NCBI GenBank assembly: GCA_009993005.1
Contig: JAACUH010000055.1
Span: 50,934 to 114,933 of the forward strand
Reading direction: 5' to 3'
Source of the DNA: Rhodobacterales bacterium
Lineage (GTDB): Bacteria > Pseudomonadota > Alphaproteobacteria > Rhodobacterales > Rhodobacteraceae
Length of the DNA: 64,000 nt
In this document: positions 35,496-46,167 of the stretch, piece after piece
How the letters are laid out: every line of letters begins with the position of its first letter
Numbering within the stretch: position 1 is the stretch's first letter
Translations under genes and position numbers: made by a program
The notes under the pieces: generated by a model
Database searches by the model: none
What the model was told of the DNA's origin: nothing
What the model saw: only the letters and a program-made list of their open reading frames with translations

Positions 35496-36848
35496 TTACT
35501 TCAGCGCGTCCCAGCTAGCCTGAATGTCGGTGGCCACGGCCATCGCATCCTTGCCGCCCGCATAGTCCACCATCCCCGTCCAGAACGACCCGGCGCCGAC
35601 ACCGCCGGGCATCAGGTCCGACCCGTCAAAGCGGAAGGTCGAGGCGCCCAGCAGGATGTCGCCCATCTTGCGCAGGGTCGGGTCACCGTAAAGGTCGGTG
35701 TTCACGCCGCTGAAGGGGGTCAGGAAGCCGGTTTGCGCCATCCACACTTCGTGCGCGATGGGCGTTTGCAGGAAGGCCATGAAGGCGCGCGTCGCTTCGC
35801 TGTCCTTGGTGATGCCGAACAGCGTGCCGGCGCCGAGCACCGGCGAGCCGAGATCGGCAGCCTCATAAGCGGGGAAGTAGAAGAAATCCGCATCCTGGCC
35901 GATCACCGTGCCTTCGGGGAAGAAGGACGGGATGAACGACGCCTGACGGTGCATGTAGCACTGCGGCGGCGAGGAGAAGAGGCCCTTGGGGCTGTCGCGG
36001 AAGTCGGTCGTGGCCACGGCACCGGCGCCACCGGCGACATAGGCGTCGTTGCGGGCGAAATAGCCGAACTCTTCGATCGCGTTCACCACGATCGGGTCGT
36101 TGAAGGCCAGTTCGTTGGACACCCAGCGGTCATAGTCGGCGGGGGACGCGGTGCGCAGCATCATGTCCTCGACCCAGTCGGTCGCCGGCCAGCCCGTCGC
36201 GCCGCCCGACCCCAGACCGATGCACCAGGGCGTGCCACCATCGGCGACGATCTGGTCGGTCAGGGCCTTGAGCTCTTCCATCGTGGTCGGCACTTCGTAG
36301 CCGGCATCCTCGAAGTTCTCGGGGTTGTACCAGACCAGCGACTTCACATCGACCTTGTAGAAAAAGCCGTAAATCTCGGGGTTGCCCTCGGGGCTGTTGT
36401 AGGTGCCCAGATCGACCCAGGACTGGCCGGCGGCGTAGTTTTCGCGCACCCAGTCGGCGGTCTCGGCGCCCAGAGCCGTCAGGAACCCGCGCGAGGCGAG
36501 GTCGCGCGCCAGACCCGGCTGCGGGAAGATCGCGATGTTGGGGGCAGAGCCCGCCTCGGTGTCGATCATGATCTGGGTCTCGAAGGCATCGGAGCCGACA
36601 TAGGCCACATCGGCGCCGGTCGCGGCCTCGAAATAGGCAATCACGCTCTCGACCAGTTCCTGGTCAGGGCCAAGCCAGGGGCCAAAGACCGTGACGGTCT
36701 GCCCTTCGAGGTCATAGGCCGCGTCAAAGGCGGCCAGGCTGTCCCAGTTGAAGGCACCCTCGCCCACCGGAAATTTCAGATCCTGCGCCTGCGCCGCACC
36801 GGCGGTCAGGGCCGCAAGGGCCACACCGGCGAAAAGTCTCTTGTTCAT
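35496..36848 (-). CDS. aglE: Alpha-glucoside ABC transporter substrate-binding protein
   Basis: A 450-residue periplasmic receptor (family 1 solute-binding protein). Signal peptide MNKRLFAGVALAALTAGAAQ with cleavage after AQA. The sequence DLKFPVGEGAFNWDSLAAF and the later TVFGPWLGPDQELVESVIAYF mark the AglE type. GGAGG lies before ATG 36848. First gene of the agl operon, divergent from aglR. Confidence 0.92.
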   Translation of the reverse strand: MNKRLFAGVALAALTAGAAQAQDLKFPVGEGAFNWDSLAAFDAAYDLEGQTVTVFGPWLGPDQELVESVIAYFEAATGADVAYVGSDAFETQIMIDTEAGSAPNIAIFPQPGLARDLASRGFLTALGAETADWVRENYAAGQSWVDLGTYNSPEGNPEIYGFFYKVDVKSLVWYNPENFEDAGYEVPTTMEELKALTDQIVADGGTPWCIGLGSGGATGWPATDWVEDMMLRTASPADYDRWVSNELAFNDPIVVNAIEEFGYFARNDAYVAGGAGAVATTDFRDSPKGLFSSPPQCYMHRQASFIPSFFPEGTVIGQDADFFYFPAYEAADLGSPVLGAGTLFGITKDSEATRAFMAFLQTPIAHEVWMAQTGFLTPFSGVNTDLYGDPTLRKMGDILLGASTFRFDGSDLMPGGVGAGSFWTGMVDYAGGKDAMAVATDIQASWDALK

Positions 36849-36916
36849 GGATGTTCCTCCCGTTCGCGCGACAAGTCGCGCATCCATTGCCATCTTCCGC
36901 GCTCTGGAATCATCTT

Positions 36917-37093
36917 CAAAGCGCTTTGGATGACCGACAACCTTGCGCAATCCGGGTGACAAGTCAATCTTGTCGTCGCTAAGACCCGGAAATACAATGG
37001 TCATTTCGCAGGTGCAGCATTTTCACCTGTGACAGACCCTTTGACGCGGTGGCGTTGCATAGCTAGAGTTTGACGCGGATTAAAAGCGCTTTG
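36917..37093. promoter_or_regulatory. AglR operators and promoters in the aglE/aglR spacer
   Basis: Two LacI-type palindromes: CAAAGCGCTTTG (36917-36928, perfect) on the aglE side, and AAAGCGCTTT (37083-37092) 15 bp before the aglR ATG. The aglR promoter is TTGACG (37041-37046), 17 bp, TAGAGT (37064-37069), so operator 2 lies just after the transcription start (about 37076) and would block elongation. TTTGACGCGG occurs twice (37040-37049, 37069-37078). The two palindrome centres are about 165 bp apart, allowing looping. Confidence 0.7.
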
Positions 37094-37107
37094 ACGACCG
37101 GAACCGG

Positions 37108-38160
37108 ATGAATCTCAAGGAACTGTCAACCATTCTGGGCTTGAGCCAGACCACGGTCAGCCGGGCGCTGAACGGCTACCCCGAGGTCAACGAGGCCACG
37201 CGGCAGCGTGTTCTCGTCGCTGCAACGCAGCACAACTACCGCCCCAACACCCGTGCCAAAGGGCTGGCCACCGGCCGCGCCCTGGCGATTGGCCATGTGA
37301 TTCCGATGGCGACCAAGCACGAGATGGTGAACCCGATCTTTGCCGACTTCATCGCCGGCGCCGGGGAAACCTATGCGCGCAACGGCTATGACATGGTGAT
37401 TTCGGTCGTCGATGACGGCGACGAGGCGCAGGTCTACCGCAACCTCAAGGCGCGCGGGACCATCGACGGGGTGATCCTGCATGGACCGCGCATGAACGAC
37501 CCGCGCATCCCGCTGCTCGACGAGATCGGCCTGCCTTATGGCGTGCATGGCCGCGCGTCGGGGATCAACACGCCCTATTGCTGGCTCGACGTGAACAACC
37601 GCTCGGCCTTTCGGCGCGCGACCGATTTTCTCCTCGACCTCGGGCATCGCCGCATCGCGCTGGTCAACGGGCTAGAGTTCATGGATTTCGCCCACAGGCG
37701 GCGCGGCGGCTACGAGGATGCCCTGCGCGCGCGCGGGGTGCCCATCGACACCGCCCTGATGCGCTCGGACGAGATGACAGAGGTTTTTGGCTATCGCTCG
37801 GCGGTCGAGATGATGGCCCGGCCCGAACCGCCCACCGCCTACCTTGTCGCGTCGATGATCTGCGCGCTCGGCGTGCGGCGCGCCATCGAGGAGGCCGGTC
37901 ATGTGCTCGGCCGCGACATTTCGGTCGTGACCCATGATGACATGTTATCCTATCTGCAGAACGGTGGCGATGTGCCGATATTCACCGCAACGCGGTCCTC
38001 CGTCCGTGAGGCCGGGCGTCTGCTTGCCGAGTTGCTGCTCGACCGGATCAGCGATACCACAGCCCCACCCGGTCACATTCTGCTCGAGGCCGAACTGATG
38101 GTCGGCCGCTCGACCGGGCCCCTGGCCACCCCCGCCCTGCCAAACTCCGCAAAGGACTAG
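37108..38160 (+). CDS. aglR: LacI-family regulator of alpha-glucoside use
   Basis: A 350-residue LacI/GalR repressor. Helix-turn-helix MNLKELSTILGLSQTTVSRALNG with hinge helix (TRAKGLATGRA), then the periplasmic-binding-protein-like core with effector site. It is divergent from aglEFGAK and one base before a GH1 gene, and has two palindromic operators nearby. It likely represses both transcription units until an alpha-glucoside or its derivative binds. Confidence 0.92.
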   Translation: MNLKELSTILGLSQTTVSRALNGYPEVNEATRQRVLVAATQHNYRPNTRAKGLATGRALAIGHVIPMATKHEMVNPIFADFIAGAGETYARNGYDMVISVVDDGDEAQVYRNLKARGTIDGVILHGPRMNDPRIPLLDEIGLPYGVHGRASGINTPYCWLDVNNRSAFRRATDFLLDLGHRRIALVNGLEFMDFAHRRRGGYEDALRARGVPIDTALMRSDEMTEVFGYRSAVEMMARPEPPTAYLVASMICALGVRRAIEEAGHVLGRDISVVTHDDMLSYLQNGGDVPIFTATRSSVREAGRLLAELLLDRISDTTAPPGHILLEAELMVGRSTGPLATPALPNSAKD

Positions 38161-39489
38161 ATGATGCACTTCACCCGCTCCGATTTTCCCGACGATTTCG
38201 TCTTTGGGGCTGCGACTGCCGCCTACCAGATCGAAGGGCACAAGTTCGGCGGGGCCGGGTCTACGCATTGGGACACCTTCGCCGCCACGCCGGGCAATGT
38301 CGTGCGGGCCGAGGATGGCGCGCTGGCCTGTGACCATTATCACCGCTATGAGGCAGACCTCGACCTGTTGCAAGAGGCCGGGATGGATGGCTATCGCTTC
38401 TCCACCTCCTGGGCGCGGGTCATGCCCGAAGGGCGCGGCCCGGTGAATGTCGAGGGGCTCGACTATTACGACCGGCTCGTGGACGCGATGCTTGCCCGCG
38501 GGCTCAAGCCGTTCCAGACGCTCTACCACTGGGAAATGCCCTCGGCGCTGGCCGATCTCGGCGGCTGGACGAACCGCGACGTGGCCGACTGGTTTGCCGA
38601 TTTCACCGAGGTGATCACACGGCGGATCGGAGACCGGGTCCATTCGGTCGCCACGATCAACGAGCCCTGGTGCGTGTCCTTCCTGTCGCATTTCCTCGGG
38701 CACCACGCGCCGGGCCAGCGCGATATCCGCGCCACCGCCCGTGCGATGCACCATGTCCTGCTCGGTCATGCGGCGGCGATGGAGCGGTTGCGTGGGCTGG
38801 GGCAGAAGAACCTCGGCATCGTGCTGAACTTTGACCGCGCCCTGCCCGCCGATGATACACCGGCGGCAGCGGCGGCGGCGAATGTGCAGGATGCGATCTT
38901 CAACCGCTGGTTCATCGAGGCGATCACAAAGGGCAGCTATCCGGCCGAGGTGCTGGCCGGCCTTGGACCGCACATGCCCGCGAGTTGGCAGGATGATCTC
39001 GCCCGCATCCACCAGCCGCTCGACTGGCTCGGGGTCAACTATTACACGCGCGGGCTCTACCTGCCCGACCCGACGATTCCCTGGCCTTCGATCAAACCGG
39101 TGCCGGGCCCCTTGCCCAAGACGCAGATGGGCTGGGAGATTTTTCCCGACGGCCTGCACCATTTCCTGACCCGCATGGCGCGCGACTATGTGGGCGACCT
39201 GCCGATCTATGTCACCGAAAACGGCATGGCCTGGCCCGACGTGATCGAGAATGGAGCGGTCTATGACCCTGACCGGATCGCCTTTGTCGCAGCACATATG
39301 CAAGCGACGCGGCAGGCGATTGCGGATGGCGCAAATGTAAAGGGGTTCTTCTATTGGTCTCTGCTGGACAATTACGAATGGGCGCTGGGCTATGAAAAAC
39401 GCTTCGGCATCGTGCATGTCGATTTTGAAACCTTGAAGCGCACGCCGAAAGCGTCCTATCACGCGCTCAAGACAGCCCTCGCCCGCTAG
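38161..39489 (+). CDS. GH1 beta-glucosidase
   Basis: A 442-residue family 1 glycosidase releasing glucose from beta-glucosides. Acid/base E168 (ATINEPW) and nucleophile E353 (VTENGMAW); substrate residues QIEG near the N-terminus, NWRW-type region and WSLLDNYEWALGYEKRFG. No signal peptide. It starts directly after the aglR stop and 9 bp before glk, so cleavage and phosphorylation are linked in one transcript. Confidence 0.94.
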   Translation: MMHFTRSDFPDDFVFGAATAAYQIEGHKFGGAGSTHWDTFAATPGNVVRAEDGALACDHYHRYEADLDLLQEAGMDGYRFSTSWARVMPEGRGPVNVEGLDYYDRLVDAMLARGLKPFQTLYHWEMPSALADLGGWTNRDVADWFADFTEVITRRIGDRVHSVATINEPWCVSFLSHFLGHHAPGQRDIRATARAMHHVLLGHAAAMERLRGLGQKNLGIVLNFDRALPADDTPAAAAAANVQDAIFNRWFIEAITKGSYPAEVLAGLGPHMPASWQDDLARIHQPLDWLGVNYYTRGLYLPDPTIPWPSIKPVPGPLPKTQMGWEIFPDGLHHFLTRMARDYVGDLPIYVTENGMAWPDVIENGAVYDPDRIAFVAAHMQATRQAIADGANVKGFFYWSLLDNYEWALGYEKRFGIVHVDFETLKRTPKASYHALKTALAR

Positions 39490-39498
39490 GACACGACC

Positions 39499-40470
39499 AT
39501 GCAGCATCCCGCCAATCTCTATTCGCTGGTGGCCGATATCGGCGGAACCAACACGCGCGTGGCCCTGGCCGAGGGGCGAAAGCTGGTCGAAGGCACGGTG
39601 CGGCGCTATTCCAACGCCGATTTTCCGGGCCTCGAGACGGTGCTGCGCCGCTATATCGCGGATGAAGGCGGCGTCGATCCGCGCGCGGCCTGCGTTGCGG
39701 TGGCGGGCCCCGTGCGCGACGGGCGCGCCACGATGACCAACCTGGACTGGGCGATCGACAAGGACACGCTGCGCCGCGCGACCGGGGCCGAGGGGGTGGA
39801 TATCCTCAATGACCTGCAGGCGCAGGGCCATGCGCTGGGCCATATCGACCCGGCCAATATCCACACGATCATCCCGTTTCCTGCCGCCCAGCCGAACGCC
39901 ACGCGGCTGGTTGTGGGGGTGGGCACCGGGTTCAACGCGGCGCCGGTGTTTGACGGCCCCACGGGACGGCTGGTCGCCGCATCGGAGTCGGGCCATGTGA
40001 ACCTGCCGGTCCGGGACGCGACCGACCTGCGCCTGTGCGCCTATATCGAGACCTTGCATGGATTTCCGGCCGTCGAGGATGTGTTGTCGGGCCGCGGGCT
40101 GGAACGGGTTTATGCCTGGCTCTGCGACGAGGCCGGGACACCGCGTGAGGTTGCGGCCCAGGACATCATGTCGGCCTGTGCCGCCGGATCGGATCCGCGC
40201 GCGACCGAGGCCGCACATGTCTTTTCTCGGATGCTGGGCACGGTGACGGGCAACCTCGCGCTGATCCAGTTGCCCTTTGGCGGCGTGTATCTGGTCGGCG
40301 GCGTGGCACGGGCCTTTGCGCCCTATCTCAATGATTTCGGGTTTGTCGGCGCGTTTCTCGACAAGGGACGGTTTGCCGGGTTCATGGGCAACTTCGGGGT
40401 GGGCGTGATCGAGGATGACTATGCCGCCCTCACAGGTTGCGCCGCGCATCTGGTGGCAATGCTGGGCTGA
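39499..40470 (+). CDS. glk: Glucokinase (Glk family)
   Basis: A 323-residue ATP-glucokinase. N-terminal phosphate motif LVADIGGTNTRVALAEG, catalytic Asp region ILNDLQAQGHALG, glucose contacts SESGHVNLP and the GRGLERVYAWL helix. It completes the operon aglR-GH1-glk and feeds glucose-6-phosphate to the Zwf and Pgi enzymes encoded at 48.8-52.6 kb. Confidence 0.94.
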   Translation: MQHPANLYSLVADIGGTNTRVALAEGRKLVEGTVRRYSNADFPGLETVLRRYIADEGGVDPRAACVAVAGPVRDGRATMTNLDWAIDKDTLRRATGAEGVDILNDLQAQGHALGHIDPANIHTIIPFPAAQPNATRLVVGVGTGFNAAPVFDGPTGRLVAASESGHVNLPVRDATDLRLCAYIETLHGFPAVEDVLSGRGLERVYAWLCDEAGTPREVAAQDIMSACAAGSDPRATEAAHVFSRMLGTVTGNLALIQLPFGGVYLVGGVARAFAPYLNDFGFVGAFLDKGRFAGFMGNFGVGVIEDDYAALTGCAAHLVAMLG

Positions 40471-40835
40471 CCAACGAAAGTCCAGACCGCTACCATACAG
40501 AGGCGTGCCTTGCCAAAGTTGGTGGTCGCGGCAATGGCAGGTCCTGCGGGAGCCGGACTTTCCACCCAGCGGCGTTTGGCCACAAACCGGCCCGATCAGT
40601 CATGATGCCACTCCTCAGCCGCGCGCATGTCAGGGCTGATTGATTACCTGATCCGATGCTCAAGGGCCATGTCTGCCAAACCGTGGAATCGCAATCCCCA
40701 TGTACGACTTTCGTCTACGCCTTTCGTCCAAGTTCTATCGCAATTACTTTTTTGGCTCAGGTTTTCCTGCTCAGTTTCTTTGGCTCAGATCCTTTTGCTC
40801 AAGTCCATCGGGTCAGGGCTGGGGCGCACCCTTGA
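40471..40835. repeat. 365-bp AT-richer spacer with 14-bp-period repeat
   Basis: The convergent spacer between glk and cckA has no supported gene. It is AT-richer than its flanks. At 40755, 40769, 40783 and 40797 the word GCTCA recurs with an exact 14-bp period, each followed by a T-rich stretch (four units up to about 40810). Just upstream, CTTTCGTC occurs twice 13 bp apart. The first part (40480-40620) looks like decayed sequence. I saw neither a terminator nor the convergent-spacer motif found in the other five such gaps. Confidence 0.6.
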
Positions 40836-43151
40836 TCAATGCAATTGCCGTTGCACGGTAGCCGTGAGGTCGGTCAACGAAAACGGCTTTGGCAAAAAGA
40901 CGGAATTCGGGATCAGGCCCTGATGTTCGGTAAATGCGTCCTCGGCATATCCCGAAACAAAAACCACCTTGGTGGCCGGCCTTTCGGCAAGCGCTTCACG
41001 CACCCAGGTCGGACCATCCTTGCCCGGCATGATCACATCTGTGACAAAGATATCCACCACGAGCGACGGATCAGCCAGCATCGCAAGGGCGGCCTCTGCG
41101 CTGTCAGCCTCAAGAACGCTGTAGCCGCGTAGCCGCAAGGCGCGCGAGGCGAAGGCCCTGACCGGCGCTTCATCCTCGACAAGCAGCACGACACCCTCCG
41201 CCTTGCGGTTGCTGAGCAGCGGTTCAGGCGCCGGCACCGGAACCGCAATTTCGGCAGGCTTGTCATGGCTCGGGAAATAGAGCGTGAAAACGGTTCCCTT
41301 GCCAACCTCACTGTCCGCAAAGATGAAGCCGCCGGTCTGTTTGATAATGCCATAGGCGGTGGACAGGCCAAGCCCCGTCCCCTCGCCCGGCCGCTTTGTG
41401 GTGTAGAATGGCTCGAAGATCTTGGGCAGTTTTTCGGGCGCAATGCCCTTGCCCTCGTCGATGACCCGCACCAGGACGTAGGATCCGGCCGGAACCGTGG
41501 CGCGATCCCGTTCGATCGGGCCTGGAAGGATCCGGTTTTCGGTCTCGATCCTGATTTCTCCGCCTTGCGGCATCGCATCCCGGGCGTTCACCACCAGGTT
41601 CATCATCACCTGCTCAAGCTGCCGTTTGTCAGCACGCACGTGCAACAGCGACGGGTCGTGGTTGAGCGTGAGCGTGACCTTTTCACCGACCAACCGGTTG
41701 AGCAGATGGGTGAGGTCAGACAGGGTATCGCGCAGATCCAGCACTTCGGGCATCAGGTTCTGCTTGCGCGAGAAGGCCAGAAGTTGCCCGACAAGGCTCG
41801 CCGCGCGGTTGGCGTTCTGATGGATCTGGATCAGGTCCGCATAGTCTTGATCTCCCTGATCGTGCCGCAGGAGCAGGAGGTCACAATGGCCCGAAATCGC
41901 GGTGAGCAGATTGTTGAAGTCATGGGCGACACCACCTGCCAGTTGCCCGATGGCCTGCATTTTCTGGCTCTGGACAAACTGCGCCTCCAGCGATTTCAGT
42001 TCGGTGACATCGTTGAGAACGGCAATCAGATGCAGATCCTCCGGCGGGCCGGCAAGGTTGAGGGCCACACGCAGAAAGGTGTCCTGATGGGCGCCGGTGC
42101 CGCGCAGGAATTGCGGTGCGCCACTGCCGCGCCCCTCTGCCGTTTCGGTGATCCAGTCGATCACCGGCCGCCCCAGACCTTCGAGCAGGTCCGACAGTCG
42201 CGTGCCGCGCCCGACCGGCATCGGTAGGAGCGCGCGGGCCTCGCGGTTGATGCCAAGAACCTCGCCGGACGGCGCAATCTTGAGCAGCGGCACCGGAAGA
42301 TCCTCGATCGCATCCCAGCCCGCACCCCGCGTTCGGCTGTCCGACGCTGCGTCGGCTGGCAGCAGATATATTTCCTTGCGCCCACCGCTGCCCGCAACCG
42401 TCGCCACCAGGCAATCGACCGGCCCGTCCGCACCCTCGACCTGATGGATCTGGCCCGAGACGAGCGGCAGATCACGAAACACCCGGTCAAGCGTGCGCGC
42501 CCGCCCGCCTGCAAGGCGGCGAAAGGCCTCGTTCATGAAGAGGATCGTTCCTGTCGGCCCTGTCGTCAGCATGGGCAAGCTCATGTGATCCGCCCCGCGC
42601 CCCGCACCGCTGCGGTCGCTGAGATCCTCGACCCGCCACAGGTAGGCCCGCTGTTCGACAAAATGGACGGACAGCCGCAGGTGACCGCGCCGCGTGACGA
42701 TATCCTCCCGCGCCACGCCCATCGCCTGCGCCTTGCCCTGGAGGCGGAACAGCACGGCGCCGGGGTTGGCCAGCATTTCGTTGAAGGCCGCCGCAAGGGT
42801 CTGGAAATGACGGTCCTGGAACCGGTCCTGCGCGGCCGCGTTGCGATAGAGGATCTCTCCTTCGGCATCGGTGACAAAGCTCGCCCAGGCGTCATGTTCG
42901 ACCAGACCTGCGACTGCGGTCATCAGCTTGCGGAGCTGCGCTGCGAGGTAGATCTTGCGACCAGTGATCGCCGCCGCCCCGATCAGCAGGCTTGCGCCAA
43001 AAGCGGTAAACGCCCAGGAAAAGGCGGGCAGGCCCACAAAAGCGCCCATGGCGAGCGCGATGAGCCCCAATATGAGGATCGTGCCCGCCAAAGGCATGCT
43101 GCGCTTGCCCGAGACCGGCGCGGTGTGCACCGCCAATTCTACCTGAGACAC
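40836..43151 (-). CDS. cckA: Hybrid histidine kinase CckA
   Basis: A 771-residue membrane hybrid kinase that in alphaproteobacteria feeds phosphate through ChpT to CtrA and controls cell cycle, motility or gene-transfer-agent production. Two helices (about 19-40 and 45-62), PAS-like regions (about 85-175, 190-265, 280-380), the dimerisation domain with phosphoacceptor H410 ([17 protein letters not shown]), an ATPase domain (N-box [11 protein letters not shown]-box [10 protein letters not shown]), and a C-terminal receiver with acceptor D705 ([12 protein letters not shown]). Domain order and the GGVAHDFNN motif match CckA. A GATTC (CcrM-type) site and a hairpin (AACCTC/GAGGTT) lie upstream in 43152-43262. 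Confidence 0.92.
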   Translation of the reverse strand: MSQVELAVHTAPVSGKRSMPLAGTILILGLIALAMGAFVGLPAFSWAFTAFGASLLIGAAAITGRKIYLAAQLRKLMTAVAGLVEHDAWASFVTDAEGEILYRNAAAQDRFQDRHFQTLAAAFNEMLANPGAVLFRLQGKAQAMGVAREDIVTRRGHLRLSVHFVEQRAYLWRVEDLSDRSGAGRGADHMSLPMLTTGPTGTILFMNEAFRRLAGGRARTLDRVFRDLPLVSGQIHQVEGADGPVDCLVATVAGSGGRKEIYLLPADAASDSRTRGAGWDAIEDLPVPLLKIAPSGEVLGINREARALLPMPVGRGTRLSDLLEGLGRPVIDWITETAEGRGSGAPQFLRGTGAHQDTFLRVALNLAGPPEDLHLIAVLNDVTELKSLEAQFVQSQKMQAIGQLAGGVAHDFNNLLTAISGHCDLLLLRHDQGDQDYADLIQIHQNANRAASLVGQLLAFSRKQNLMPEVLDLRDTLSDLTHLLNRLVGEKVTLTLNHDPSLLHVRADKRQLEQVMMNLVVNARDAMPQGGEIRIETENRILPGPIERDRATVPAGSYVLVRVIDEGKGIAPEKLPKIFEPFYTTKRPGEGTGLGLSTAYGIIKQTGGFIFADSEVGKGTVFTLYFPSHDKPAEIAVPVPAPEPLLSNRKAEGVVLLVEDEAPVRAFASRALRLRGYSVLEADSAEAALAMLADPSLVVDIFVTDVIMPGKDGPTWVREALAERPATKVVFVSGYAEDAFTEHQGLIPNSVFLPKPFSLTDLTATVQRQLH

Positions 43152-43262
43152 GGCCCGCCCCTTCGATTCGCTAGGCTCTAACGGACCGCAAAAAACCTAA
43201 CAATCCATGAACCTCAGGCGGAGGTTAACCTCGCGAAAGGGAATTGCAACTGAGGGTTGTCC

Positions 43263-44438
43263 CTAACCCCTGCAAAGCGTTGCAAGATAGAAACCATCCC
43301 CATCCGCACCCGGCAACCATTGCCAGCTTTCGCCGCGGGAAAATCCGGGGTTCCGGGCGAGAAACGACGTGATTGCGGCGCCGTTTTCCTCGTTCAGCAC
43401 CGAACAGGTCATGTAGGCCAGAATACCGCCCCGTCGCACGAGGCCTTGCGCGGCATCGAGAACCTCGGCCTGGAGCCTGCAGAACTGCGCGAGGTCTTTC
43501 GGGGTCAGCCGCCATTTGGCATCAGGAACCCGCCGCCAGGTGCCGCTTCCGCTACAGGGCGCATCGACCATCACGAAATCAAAGCCACCTGCCCCAGCAA
43601 GCGCCGCGGTTTGCAGCGCCGGCAAAGTCACGCCCGCACGCTTTGCGCGCGTGGGAATGTCGGCCATCCGTCCGGCGTCGATATCATGCACGACAACCTC
43701 GCCGTCATGCAACGCCGCCACCGCGAGCGCCTTGCCGCCACCGCCCGAACAATAATCAAGCACACGCATCCCGGCCCGCAGCGGCAACCGCAGCACGGCC
43801 GCCTGTGACGCCGCATCCTGCAGTTCGACCAGACCGTCGGCATAGGCTCTCGATCGCTTTATTTTTCTTGCGTTATCAGTCACTTTGACGGCGGTCTTGA
43901 TGTGATAAAGGGGCACCGCGCCGATGGCATCCGCCGCCAGCACAGCCAGCGCATCCACGACAGTCCCCTTGCGCAGGTTCACGCGAAGAAACACCGGCGC
44001 GCGATCTTGCAGCGCCGTCGTGACGGCTGTGGCCGTGGCAATCCCCAGCCCGGCCACGAAACGTTCGAACAGCCAGTCGGGCATATCAAGACGCAGGGCG
44101 TCAGGCTGGTCCGAGAGGTCGGGCACGGCCAGTTCCGGGGCGGTGAGGGGTGCCGGGGCGTGACCCTGGCCGTCGAACAGGCGGGCGGGGTCGAGGCCCG
44201 CGTGGCGCAGCGCACCGATCATCACGGCGCGGCCGGTCATCGCCCCTCCGCCAAGCGCCGCAAAGGACCGCAACCGCCGCAAGGCATCAAACACATGATC
44301 GCGGATTGCGGCACGGTCTCCTGAACCGGCATAACGATTGCCGCGCGCCCATTGGATCAGTGTCCTTTCGGCGGCCGCCCCTGCAATGATCGCGTCGAGC
44401 ACGTCGATGGCGGCCGCGACCCGGGCGGCCGGGGTCAC
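43263..44438 (-). CDS. RsmB/NOP-family RNA cytosine-C5 methyltransferase
   Basis: A 391-residue SAM-dependent methyltransferase that modifies cytosine in rRNA or tRNA. SAM motif VLDYCSGGGGKALAVAAL, catalytic motif VMVDAPCSGSGTWRRVPDAKWR and second cysteine YMTCSVLNEEN. The N-terminal NusB-like region (about 1-110) is present, as in RsmB, but I cannot tell the target base. 48 bp after guaB on the same strand, so probably cotranscribed. Confidence 0.87.
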   Translation of the reverse strand: MTPAARVAAAIDVLDAIIAGAAAERTLIQWARGNRYAGSGDRAAIRDHVFDALRRLRSFAALGGGAMTGRAVMIGALRHAGLDPARLFDGQGHAPAPLTAPELAVPDLSDQPDALRLDMPDWLFERFVAGLGIATATAVTTALQDRAPVFLRVNLRKGTVVDALAVLAADAIGAVPLYHIKTAVKVTDNARKIKRSRAYADGLVELQDAASQAAVLRLPLRAGMRVLDYCSGGGGKALAVAALHDGEVVVHDIDAGRMADIPTRAKRAGVTLPALQTAALAGAGGFDFVMVDAPCSGSGTWRRVPDAKWRLTPKDLAQFCRLQAEVLDAAQGLVRRGGILAYMTCSVLNEENGAAITSFLARNPGFSRGESWQWLPGADGDGFYLATLCRG

Positions 44439-44486
44439 GGGCGCACCTCATTTACATCAGCATCGCCGCGCAAGACTTTGAAATAC

Positions 44487-46028
<1,542 letters not shown>

Positions 46029-46167
46029 CTACCGCATTTTGTGATGCGACCGGGCGCGGTGATGGCGAAAAGCGCCGAGAATGCGGCGGGTTCGTCCTTT
46101 CCCCGGCGCGGCAAACCTCTATCTATGGCCTCGAAGAACCCTTGCCAGAACCAGACAGGCCGCTGCC

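Noticed and set aside
37945..40449. An 834-codon minus-strand frame opposite the GH1 gene and glk
   Set aside because: Long only because of GC-rich codon bias; both plus-strand genes have full catalytic motifs.
40627..40923. Possible 98-codon plus-strand gene with a hydrophobic stretch between glk and cckA
   Set aside because: No ribosome site, it runs into the cckA 3' end, and the hydrophobic part is just the T-rich 14-bp repeat read in frame.
43152..43262. CtrA site (TTAA-N7-TTAA) upstream of cckA
   Set aside because: Only one TTAA half-site is present, within GAGGTTAACCTC; the second half is missing.
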